A DNA stretch of 64,000 nt, taken from Ignelater luminosus. Lineage: Eukaryota; Arthropoda; Insecta; Coleoptera; Elateridae. Both the position numbers and the translations under genes were made by a program. Positions within the stretch are counted from its first letter, which is position 1, and each line of letters begins with the position of its first letter. Shown piece after piece: positions 35,540 through 45,491 of the stretch. Location: the NCBI GenBank assembly GCA_011009095.1, contig VTPC01004757.1, positions 76,773 to 140,772 on the forward strand. Reading direction: 5' to 3'. Below the pieces are notes generated by a model. That model saw only the letters and a list, made by a program, of their open reading frames with translations. It did not search any database and was not told the origin of the DNA.

Positions 35540-37060
35540 ATATGGAACGTTATAAAAGTATCTATCAAAACACTAACATAAATACAAGGTCTTCAATATA
35601 AGGAAGACTTTGAAATAAATAATTAGCTTGAAGTCATAAAATCTTATAAACTAATAGATGCAGTAGTAACAGAAAAATCTGGGGAAAAGGTTGAAATGCA
35701 GATATCAGAAACCAAAATAAACTGGAGGTATTAGAAACAGTGAGCAGATATGGAAAGTATTTGAAAATAAACAACAAAAACAAAATCATGAAATAGACAA
35801 GATGATGAAATTAAAAGATATAAAAGCCAGTATAGATCAAGAAAAAATATTGAATAAGCAAAATGAAAAAAACTAAAGTACTTATAAGCAACTAAGAACA
35901 AAAGTAAAGAAAGTGATGAAAAACGCCAGAAAGGGTAGCACATGGGAAGAAAACAGTAAGTGACAAGAAAGTAACCATAATAAAAGGTGGACGCCTTTGA
36001 AACATTATTTTAAAAACAGTTAAAAAATTTAGGAAAAGGAAAACACTACAAAAATAGTGAATTAGTTGAGAGGAGTATATCCAGGAACTGTTATCTTCAA
36101 ATAAAAATTATGAAGCTTTAAAAGAAAGAAATTCAATAGAAAAAAAAACAACATAGGATACAGATTGAAGAACTAAAAGAATCAATTAAAGCTATTAAAA
36201 AAGGCAAATTAACAGACCATGGTAAAATCCTAAAACATAAGTGAAAAAAGAAGAAAATGCAAAAATTATAGAGACATTTCTTTACTGAGTTTAGTGAGTT
36301 TAGAAAAGGACTTAAGGCAATTAATAGAAAAGGTATACAAATGAAAAGAAAACACATTTATGGCATTTTTAGTTTAGAAAAGGCTGTATGAGACATTCTG
36401 AAACAGAAAGTGTGCATCTGCAACTATTGAAATGCATAAGGAGCTTTTATGAAGATAATAAAATTTATGTGGGGAGAGCAAATTGTCAAACACATCTTTG
36501 AAGTGAAAAAAGGTTTGACGCATGCAGGAGAGCTAAGCCTGACAGTATTTATATTGTGTATAGACGTTATAATAAAAATAACAACGAATTGTAGCCGGTA
36601 TCAATGCGAATGTAACAGTTTGCGCCAAGGACAAAAAGAAATTACAGAAAAATCTTACAATGCGAAAAAAAGACATGAAGATAAATAGAAACAAAGTTAT
36701 GCAAAGTGAACGAAAGTACAGCAATTAAATTAATTAGAGCGAGCAAAAAAAGAACAAGTCAATGCATTTAAGTAATATCTTAATATCCTAATAATAGGAA
36801 GAATGGCCATTGTAGTGAAAATGAGTGACGAGATAAGAAAACAAGTGAAAAAGAACTTAAATAAGGTGATTACTATTATTTTACAAGAAATAAGGCTAGC
36901 ATGAACAGAGACAAAACAAGAGGTAAGAGATACAAAAAATCTATGCATACCTTAACAACAAAAGTAAAATAGAAAAAAAAAACTTAAGTTTAAGAATTTA
37001 AGGAAACAACAAAAAGATGTTGAAAAGATTCTTTGAAAAAAACCTTCAAGATTTGGCAAA
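35540..37060 (+). pseudogene. Non-LTR retrotransposon 3' part (linker and reverse transcriptase)
   Basis: The plus strand first gives YKEDFEINN and EVIKSYKLIDAVVTEKSGEK, the linker between endonuclease and RT, then KVMKNARKGSTWEENS near 35,920. RT blocks follow: QIEELKESIKAIKKGKLTDH (36,155), DISLLSLVSKDLRQLIEKV (36,275), ASATIEMHKELL (36,415), VKKGLTHAGELSLTVFILCI plus DVIIKITTN (36,505-36,585; the usual GLRQGG-x-LSP-x-LF), VCAKDKKKLQKN (36,630) and INRNKVM (36,685). The [FY]ADD box is not readable. Decay is heavy. The texture and motif order resemble the minus-strand LINE at 8.3-12 kb, suggesting related but separate copies. Confidence 0.6.
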
Positions 37061-40000
37061 AGCCTTTGTTTAATAACAGAAAAAGCCTGGCCCTATCTGT
37101 AAATCGAAATTTGGGTACTACTCCCAAAAATTCTTCTCTATTAATGGTTGCGAATTAAAAGTTCTTTCTACCGATCTTCTCAACTCGATTGTTCTTATTT
37201 GTCTCATTTATTTATATTTTCCTGAATGCGTCTCGTTTTTGTATACGAGAGTCAAATAGTACTACGAGAATTTTTATATCACAGAAAATATGTTTATCGT
37301 TGGGACCCGTTTTTATGTCAGTACGTTGTGAAAATTCATTAGGTGCTCATCTTTTTACGAGTTCTTGATACTACAAATGAGGTTCATACCGGAATTTGCA
37401 ACGCTTTCGTAGATGACTGGGTTTTAGAAAATAACAAATACCTACTAAACTGCGACAAAGATCGATCACTACAGAATAGACGACATGGTATAATAACGAT
37501 TTTTTTTTAAATAACGCCAAAATGTATTTCAAATTCTTATCAAAATAAAACGCATGACCTCTTACACGCTTTCTCAATATTGACGTTTCTGTTCATTTTT
37601 ATTTTTTTCATTTAATCACAAATTTTAATTGTGATTGTTTATTATCAAATTCATCGGTGTTAAAAGAACACAATTAATTGACGACTATAAACATGATTAT
37701 TACTTCTAAGATAAAAAATTAGATAAAAAACAAACTTTAGGAGGTTTTAGTTATGGAATTGCGTTGTCGTTATGTTGTTAACCTTTTCGCTTTATGATGT
37801 CTATATGAGATTTGAATTTATCACAAAACAGCGTACTATTTAGAATTCTTTCTATTCCTTTGATGGCAATGATAATTATTCTGTTATATATTTTTTGTCA
37901 AAGAGAATGCCTGTATAGTTACCTAAAAAAATTGCTTTGTTAATAATACAGCTGTCTTACTGAATAACAAAACAAACGCTATGTAGCTGCATTACATCTT
38001 TGTATTTAATATTGAAAAATTTTTCAATTTGTACTCCCATATATAAGTTAATTTAATATTACTTCAAATAAAAAAAAGTTTGTAATAAAAGCACAAAAAA
38101 TTGCCCCTGGATTCAGAAAATTACAAGGTATGAAACAGAAATAAAAAATGTCCGGACTGAATATTAACGGAACAGCAGATTTTGTCAGCTTAGCTAACTT
38201 TATTTTTATGACTTCATCTGACAACTAAATTATTCTCAATTTATTATGTAAATATGATTATTAAACGATGTAAAAGTTGGAAATTTTAGAGTTTTACCTA
38301 CTGAGTTTTTAAATTAAGTTCGTCTGAATACAAGCATACTTTTTTAGTTGATTAAAATGTCTTCCAGTGGAAAAACGGTATAAGAACAAGGGTTTTATAT
38401 GAAACGCAAACGATGTAGATTTAATTTTCTGCAGACGAACTTTTATGTTTCTTTTATACGAGAAGGAAATTTTTAAAATAAATACACTTTTCCATACAAA
38501 AGACCGGAGCACACTAAAATTTAATGAATTGACCATATTATCCACTATAAAATCTAAAATATTCTACATCTTTGAGAATTACCAACACAGTTACAGAAAC
38601 TGTGAAAACTTGTTTGTAAAAGTGATGGCCGGTTTAGAAATGTAACATATGAAGGAAATGGATTTGTATTAAAAATTCAATGTGTTTGCGTGAACTTTTA
38701 AGTTTCTGGAAAGGCATTTATCGAGAATAATACACCCAAAGTGCATTACAGAGAATTACAGACGCAAGTACTATTCACATGCACAGTGCTGATGCAGCTC
38801 TCAGACCGATTTTCTTAATGGCGTAGAAATAACTATTTTAACGAGCGAGGAGTCAGTTACAGAAGCTTTGATGTAGAACTTCGGAAACTCTACCGAAGCT
38901 TTTTATCTTGCTTGTTTGTGTATGCAGACATGGGAAGGTTCAAATTTTTTATCATTTCCAATGCTTCTAGATTTATTGGACAGCGAATTGTACACTGATC
39001 TGGAAATAATATACGAGCAAACAAAGAACAATTCCAGGATTCAGAAGCGACTTAAGATCACAAATCACGATAGTGATATATCAAATGCATTCTTGCTATT
39101 CAAATATATTTTAAATAACTGATGTAATATTTTGAAATTGATATTGCCTATTTAATCGTGAAAAAAGTTAAACGAAATGCAAAAGCATATAACGGAAGAC
39201 CTTTCCGGCTTCCCAGTAATGCCCAACAAACGCTTCGCTTTTGAAGTCAACCACCAGAAAATACGGAATATCGCGGTTTGATGTTCTTTCGTACATATCA
39301 GTGGTTGCTTAAAATGGTGAAGTCAGACACGATAGCAGGAAACATGACAGTAGAGAGGTTAAGGGCTTAAGATGCAGCTTCAGATATAAATCGTACGATC
39401 TGTATACTAGAAAGTTTAAGAAAACAAGGGTAGACAACGTAAAGTTTACTCGAGTGTGCACAATATTGCACGCTTAACTTTACTTGAAATTTAACTTTGT
39501 GTGAAAATTTAATAATAGCAGCAACGGGAAACTTTAAAGCATGCAGTTTTCTTAATTATGTACACGTTATGAATGGATAATGGAAAATATAGCAAAACGT
39601 TTTTACGGAAAACAACTTTCTAATTGGAAAAACAAATATGTAATGATAAGTATAAAAGGAGATTTAGAATCTGCTATTCGTCAGGTTTAATTTAAAAAAC
39701 CAAATCAAGTATTATGTTTATAAGTACCTTAGTTACTTTACTATTGTTTGCCAAATAAAACCATATTATAATAAACGTTTACATTTGACATGACACTATT
39801 TTATTGATTTCATATTATGCTGCTCAATCTTACTCATCCAGCCCGCCATCAGTGGCTTGGAAAATAATATTTTTGGTCTTCTAAGTAGAGCATTAATCGT
39901 GAAATAAAGAATAGTGACCTATAAAATCAAAAGTATACAAAATAGAAGAAGATAGTAGCTAAGTAACAGGTGAGGTTGTTAAGAACTGGAATGTATAGAA

Positions 40001-40151
40001 ATGTTTTTTAAGATAACAGCCAGAGGCGCGTTAGATAAGACAAATAGAGAAAAACTATAGACAACTTTTTGACCAAGGTCATTATAAATAGATTGCAGGA
40101 ACTGATAACGTATTAAAACCCTTTTCTTGGCGTTGCATTTCATGAGATACA
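37061..40151. other. Unannotated AT-rich stretch
   Basis: No recognised coding or element. A small stem CTTCGG-AAACTCTA-CCGAAG occurs near 38,880. Open frames at 38,445-38,645 and 38,916-39,122 have no familiar motif. At 39,979-40,170 a minus frame runs into the left terminal repeat of the next element. Confidence 0.35.
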
Positions 40152-40172
40152 TCGATGGTCTAGTGCACAAAT
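40152..40172. repeat. Left terminal inverted repeat of the 2.84-kb element
   Basis: Reads inward with core GGTCTAGTGCACAAAT. It matches the right end over 21 of 21 bases and overlaps a subterminal motif at 40,167-40,183. Confidence 0.85.
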
Positions 40173-40369
40173 GTGTTAGGTGACAATTATGTCAATTTGC
40201 AGGAGAACAAACTGAAAGTTTGTTGAAGCTCATTAATTCAGTTTGAAAAACAGGCACCACAGATATTTATTTCTTACATTAAGAAATCTATTATCTTTCG
40301 GAAATTGATACACAATCCACCAAATTACGTTTGAATAAAGAAAAAAGCCGATTTTCTTGCACTGTTATT

Positions 40370-40386
40370 GCACTTACCACATTTGT
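40370..40386 (-). promoter_or_regulatory. Left subterminal motif
   Basis: On the minus strand this reads ACAAATGTGGTAAGTGC, 16 of 17 identical to the right subterminal motif and in opposite orientation. Position and symmetry fit a transposase-binding site; that role is inferred. Confidence 0.5.
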
Positions 40387-40541
40387 GTTTCTATGATTGG
40401 GTATAGTTATTACGAATGAGTAACGAAAAAGAACTTTCAAGATAATGAAATTTATTGTAGTTGTAATATAAACATTAAAATAAACAGGTATTTAGATTGG
40501 AAATGTAACAAAAAGATACAGATAATTATCAATAACGCAAA

Positions 40542-42632
40542 CTAATCATCTGATTTTTCCCTATCAAGTTGTGCAGCACATTTTGCCACAGGAATGCTTT
40601 GGATGAAATTGGAGTACTCCACGGGGATTATTTTCTTTTCTAGTAAATAAACAAGATCCTGTTTCTTTTTTGTGTTTCAGGTTGACAGACTTCCACTTTC
40701 TTTGCCTACCAGGCTTTCTTTTATATGTTACGTCAACTTCCAAAAAAGCATCATCTGAGAGGTTGTATTTATATACTGAATACTAAAAGGCCTTTCTTTT
40801 TGAAATCTCAGCCACTTAATGTTAAGCCAGTTAACTTTCTCGTGATTTATATTTTGTGTGGTATTGAAAACAGTCTCATCTACTAATCCTTGTAAATAAA
40901 AGATCTCGTTATATTTCAGATTAGTAACAATCTTGCCATTGATATTACAAAACACCATTCACGGGTAGAGTAAATTTTTTTGTGTCGCTTTGCCCTTTCA
41001 GTTGTGGCATGCATCGAATCAGCCTCCAGATAAGAGTGCCCAGATTTCATGTATTTTAAATCAATTGTTTGGAGATGATCATTAACAACAAATAACATAG
41101 CTGCAGCGATAAATTTATTGCGATTCTGTCTACTGCATGTATCGGAAAAGGAGGCTACATGGCTTACAGTATCCGGAAGGCTTAAAAGATATTTTATCAA
41201 GCAGGTCCCAATTTCTGAACTATCCTTGTTACCGTTAGTCGTGCACAAAGGAATGCCCATCTAAATTAGAGGCGTCATATATAGTAAAATTATAAACGTT
41301 GAGTTTGTGTTTATTATATATCTGACTATCACCTGCATGTGGAACTGGAAGTATTGCTTGCAGGTCGAAAGAAATAGATCTGAAGCTTTTACCTGCTGCT
41401 GCTGCTGATTTCATTTTATCTTCCTTTTTCATTTGCAAAGCTTCTTTCTCCTTTCGTTTATGTTTGTCATGTTCTTCTTGGAGTGCAGCTTTATCCATAG
41501 CATTATTGTAGGCATTACATTTAAAGCACTGGTCTTTCTTAGGTATGTAAAAATCTAGTCGGGGTTCATAGTCGTGGAAAATTTTTTCGTAAACAAATTT
41601 AGACACTGGTGCAACGCCTTTTTTGAGGCAAAATTGATTTTTGTACATTCTGTACATTATCGAAAGATTTAGTTCTGGGGATAGATATTTTTTGTTGAAT
41701 CGCGCCTACAATAATGCGATTCCATTGTTAGAAAGGAATCGATATGTTCTTTAACAAGACACTGTGCTTGAAGAGGAGTAGCATTCGCAGGTATGGTATT
41801 TTTCCTTTTGTCACACCCTGTATATAACCCAGTACTGATTATATTTTGCACCCATGTTTCTATCTCTCTATGGGAAATGGCAAAGCTTGCACAAAAAACT
41901 TTAAACAAACCCTCTGTTTAATATCAGTCTTTTAAAAAGTATAGTCTCGAAGTTTTTCTGTTCTTTGTTTTTGAACTATTTTTTTTCTAGCAACAAGAGC
42001 AGTTTTTAAATTAGAGGCTAAATACATTTTTTGTCGAACGTAGACCGCCAAATCGTAGTATTCTTTACACAGGATGCGTCTTTGTTCATCCGAAGTTTTT
42101 ACACTACATTTGAATCGACAGGCGCAGTTAATTTCTTTAGGTTTTTTTATTAAGAACTTCTTTTCCATTGCGGTTTATATACCTGTTGCCATCCAGTCTC
42201 AGCTGTTTGTTTATTGTTCTTTTCCACAGCTTTTTCTTTGGTTTCCTGATTCTTTTCTTAGCAATTTTTTGATCTAATGAGTTCACTTCAATAACAGATT
42301 TGGTGGTTTTAGATTGTTTACGATTCGGTGAGCTATCACTATCTGTTTCATCCTCTTCTTCGGAGGGCTCATACGAACTTGAAGAATCTCCAAAAGGTTC
42401 ATCCGGTGCTTCTTCATGTGCATACGCTTCTTCATTAAAACGTGAGGGACCTGCAGTGTTCATGTCTTCATCAAGTAATACATGATTCACTAAAGACTGA
42501 CCAGAAAATTATAAAAAGTGTCACTGTCTTAAATTACATGTAGTCTATATTAATATATTTACCTGAATTATTTCCTATCGTAGGTATATCTTGAAGAACT
42601 AAAACCAGAATCTTTTTATTTCTTAAAGGCAT
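40542..42632 (-). pseudogene. Transposase-like protein (KKDQC / FDLQA-LPVP / YSD-x-C family), spliced and frameshifted
   Basis: Start ATG at 42,632-42,630; exon 1 encodes MPLRNKKILVLVLQDIPTIG plus NNS. Exon 2 opens with an acidic, Ser-rich head (EEAPDEPFGDSSSSYEPSEE), then basic KKRIRKPKKKLWKR, CACRFKCSVKTSDEQRR (Cys cluster), SHREIETWVQNIISTGLYTG, KNTIPANATPLQAQCLVKEH, FLTMESHYCRRDSTKNIY, IPKKDQCFKCNAYNNAMDKA, FDLQAILPVPHAGDSQIYNK, ASFSDTCSRQNRNKFIAAAM, MKSGHSYLEADSMHATTERA, and ends YLLEKKIIPVEYSNFIQSIP and REKSDD with a stop at 40,542. I recognise this block order from repeat-encoded proteins in many insects; FSDTC and EADSMHATTERA look like DDE-type acidic sites, but I cannot name the superfamily. 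Frame changes occur near 42,150, 41,930, 41,680, 41,260 and 40,940, so it is inactive. All blocks are present, so length and order match the family. Confidence 0.78.
42490..42562 (-). other. 73-bp intron in the transposase-like gene
   Basis: On the minus strand the donor is TCAG|GTAAAT (42,562) and the acceptor CAGTCTTTAG|TGAATC (42,490). Joining gives NNS-VNHVLLDEDM in one frame. An alternative acceptor six bases upstream would hit a stop. The size is typical of small insect introns. Confidence 0.6.
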
Positions 42633-42788
42633 TTCGATCACACAAATCAAAACGCACAAGTAATAACACTCATAACACAACGTTAAAAGTATACCTAACC
42701 TCAAATATCATAACAATATTTAAGTCTAAAGAAGCACAAATGTAGTTAGTACTCGTTTACAACATGGAGGCTTTTAAAACATCATAGT

Positions 42789-42805
42789 ACAAATGTGGTA
42801 AGTGA
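42789..42805 (+). promoter_or_regulatory. Right subterminal motif
   Basis: ACAAATGTGGTAAGTGA, the mirror partner of 40,370-40,386. It lies about 160 bp upstream of the gene's ATG on the minus strand, so it could also act in the element's promoter. Confidence 0.5.
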
Positions 42806-42972
42806 TTTTACCACAAATGAGGCAGGAATCTGTACTTACAATAAGTGTCAAGTGGCGCTAGCAGTTCTAAAATTGACATTGCAATAACCACGTTTGTGCA
42901 TATAAATATTTAAATAACAAAATACCCCTTGATGACTGTAACTCGTTTTGACCAAAAATTGTACTGTTGTAG

Positions 42973-42993
42973 ATTTGTGCACTAGACCATCGA
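42973..42993. repeat. Right terminal inverted repeat of the 2.84-kb element
   Basis: Core ATTTGTGCACTAGACC on the plus strand, the exact complement of the left repeat. The flanking CATGTTC begins after the last shared base. Confidence 0.85.
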
Positions 42994-43689
42994 CATGTTC
43001 TTTATTAATTTCTTAAATGGCTTGAAAATCAAGGAATGCTTCTTTTTGGCACGGTATCTCTTTACGTACAGTTACACTAACCAATCATAATTTTTGTATT
43101 TTTAATATTCAAATTTTGCAACAAATGACGGTTAGTTTTCGTCCAATCGCATGTTCAAGATGACTGCAAGAAGCAGAACAACTTTCATGTTTAAAGCAAA
43201 TTGTATTTTTTGTGGGTAATAACAAACTTAAAGAAGAAGTTAAATGAAAGTTATAATAGTAGAGACGATAGTATGTAGCTGTACTAATGCCTAATATGCA
43301 TATGACCTCAGACACAAAAAGCGATGAAGAGCCGGATAATGTTTTGCAACCTCCAAGTACAGTAAGAGTTGAAAATGTTTTTGAAAAACATTTGAGTATC
43401 TTTCGACGCTTAGTGGTAATTTTACCCTATTAACACGTATAGAATTGGAACCTGATGGTAACTTACAAGATGATTTTGAGACCTGAAGAGTTAGAAGCTT
43501 TACTGGAATTAAATAATAATCCTGAACCATAAAATACACAAAGGATTCGACCTTTAAATCTTTCATTAACCAAATCAGCTTGCAAAATGCAAAGATTGCC
43601 CAAAAGGATAGATAGAGATAAATTAATTAAATTAGAATTCAATTGTAAGAATGTCAGGTATGATGTACGATTTTGTACCTTAGGCTGGT
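42994..43689. other. Spacer between the TIR element and the piggyBac fragment
   Basis: Plus-strand pieces such as SDTKSDEEPDNVLQPPSTVR near 43,310 and EELEALLELNNNPEP near 43,485 are acidic and could be the N-terminus of the piggyBac gene that follows, but this is a guess. Confidence 0.3.
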
Positions 43690-44090
43690 GATGGGACATT
43701 TAGAAATATTGTTTCCTCAGAAAGAGAGGTTAGAATGAATTTCAGTAAGAAACTAGTAATCTGTCTAACTAAAACTCTGAATACTCCTGCATGTTGGTTT
43801 ATCGATTTTGATAACTTTTTCTGTTCACCTATTGTCCTAAGGTATACTAAGAACCAACAAAACTAAAAACTATAAAAATTATTATTAAATGACAAAGAAT
43901 TGAAAGGAAAGGAAGAGGTTCTTTTTGTCAAACGGTGGATAACAACAAAAGAGTAGCGATTATAAGATGGTATGACAACAAGCCAGTGTTGCCATCCAGT
44001 TCGTATGTTGATGATTACCCGGAAACTACAATAAAGAGAACTGAGAAAAATGTTGGAGGGAAGACCAACAAGCAGTAAAATACGATGATT
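43690..44090 (+). pseudogene. piggyBac-family transposase fragment, second lineage
   Basis: The plus strand reads LGDGTFRNIVSSERE, NFSKKLVICLTKTLNTPACW, FIDFDNFFCSPIVLRY (43,800-43,850), NDKELKGKE near 43,890, then QTVDNNKRVAIIRWYDNKPV and LPSSSYVDDYPETTIKR (43,940-44,030). This is the piggyBac core order: [FY]-x-DNFFTS with a catalytic Asp, KELK-x-KGRGS, and [VI]-x-[VI]-x-[RK]W-[YNK]-DNK-x-V-x-x-x-SS. One frame change and some stops occur near 43,860-43,930. It differs in motif wording from the copy at 30.65-31.68 kb (DNFYIGISLAHDL), so two piggyBac lineages are represented. Confidence 0.72.
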
Positions 44091-44429
44091 TAATTTACGT
44101 AAGTATTTAAATATTTATTTTTTATTTTTATTTCTTTACTGTAAATTCAAAGAGTGAGAGCTAGTCAAAACGCACAAGGGAACGGCTGGGTGCTCGTGAA
44201 ACTGATTGTGGTAGTTTTAGAGTACCGGCGTTAGTTGGTTTATTATTTTGAATGCTTATGGTTTATTTTTTATTTGCGATTAATAAAGCTCAGAATTTAG
44301 CGGGTGGGTGTAGTAATAACCATATATTTTGATATACTTAATTTCTTATAAAATAGCCTCAACTTGTCAACTCAATATACTAGACAAAAATATAGAACAA
44401 GACAAAGCGATTCAGCAGAATCTTGCAAA

Positions 44430-45491
44430 GATGCAATAACTTTTTCTGGTATGTGTTCAGCAAATTCTTAATTTCTTTAATGGAAGTTCAAAAAAATGGG
44501 AGGTTTTAAAAAAACATTTAGCACGCTATTCCCTACATGATATTTCAAAAACAAGATGGTCAGCAAGGCTAGAAGCTATGAAACCAGTGGCTCTAAACTT
44601 GAAATCTTTGTGATCTGCTTTGAATGAAATCGATTTAGGAAGACTTCTCGTTGATGCACAAACACAGATTCCTGCTTTTAAAAATACTTGTCAAAATTTG
44701 AATGTGTTCTTATGTCTACAGTTTGGCCGGAAATATTAGTGTTATTACATTACACGAATCTCATTATTGAATCTCGTAAAGCAACCTTGGATGTAGTAAA
44801 AGATAATATTGAGAACCTAATTAAAGATATAGAACAACTTAAGAAAACATGGAAGCCCGTACTTGGTGAATGTAAAAAAATTGCAACCGAAAATGAAATC
44901 ACTCCAGAATTTACAATAAATCGTCGATTAAAAAACCTAAAATCTGCTGAAGAATATGTTCATTTAAACGTTTTTAACAAAATTATCAATTCAACAATAG
45001 ATGGACTTACGCGCCGATATCAAGCAATTTTTTGAATTTGCAATTTTCTTAAAGTTGTATGAAAATTTAATGAAATGGATCACGGAAATATAGTTTCAAA
45101 GGCAAAATCATTTCTAGAGAAATATAAAAATGAAATAAGTGACAAAACTGTAGAAGAGCTAATACTGCTGAAGCGTGTTTACAAATCCAATTTTAAACTA
45201 AGCACGAAAATCGTGGAATAACTTAAGGAAATTATTTACATGGGATTCGTAAACATATTTCCCAATATAACGATTATTATTTTAACCTTGCCTGTGAGTG
45301 TAGCAGAAGGTGAGAGATCATTTAGTGTTCCGAAAAGAACTAAAAGCTATTTACGGTCGACAATGTGTCAGGAACGATTAAATGCACTAGGAACACTCAA
45401 CATTAATTACCATATAGTGCCTATTTTAGACTACTCTGAAATAATCAGTGAATTTGCTAATGTAAAAGCTCGCAAAGCTTCTGTAAAATAA
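44430..45491 (+). pseudogene. hAT transposase (ZMYM1-like), C-terminal half, broken
   Basis: Starting near 44,440 the plus strand gives QILNFFNGSSKKWEVLKKHL, ARYSLHDISKTRWSARLEAM and KPVALNLKSL, the SLS-x-TRWSAR region of hAT proteins like those labelled zinc finger MYM-type 1-like. An open frame (44,688-45,035) follows with VRKATLDVVKDNIENLIK-like helices and FTINRRLKNLKSAEEYVHLN. The final open piece (45,240-45,491) contains ILTLPVSVAEGERSFSVPKR, SYLRSTMCQERLNALGTLNI and SEFANVKARKASVK before the stop: the hAT C-terminal dimerisation domain (LPV-x-x-A-x-x-ERSFS-x-LK-x-x-K-x-x-LRS-x-M-x-x-ERL-x-x-L). Stops and frame changes lie near 44,600, 44,690, 45,035 and 45,220. The N-terminal zinc finger is missing. 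Confidence 0.82.

Larger units (their letters stand above)
40152..42993 (-). mobile_element. 2.84-kb TIR element carrying a transposase-like gene
   Basis: The two ends form a perfect 21-bp inverted repeat at 40,152-40,172 and 42,973-42,993, with core GGTCTAGTGCACAAAT. If the true ends start at GGTCTAG (40,157 and 42,988), the flanks are ATCGAT and ATCGAC, a possible 6-bp target duplication with one change; because TCGA is self-complementary, repeat and duplication cannot be separated by eye. A 17-base motif close to ACAAATGTGGTAAGTGA sits 188 bp inside the right end (42,789-42,805) and, inverted, 218 bp inside the left end (40,370-40,386), with a weaker copy inside the left terminal repeat (40,167-40,183). 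The whole interior is taken up by the minus-strand gene. It is the most complete unit in the window and cannot be far from its last active ancestor. Confidence 0.85.

Noticed and set aside
39979..40170. Minus-strand frame running from the left flank into the TIR, considered as a host exon interrupted by the element
   Set aside because: The right flank (43,000-43,060) gives no continuing conserved protein, and the frame uses the TIR itself as its start.
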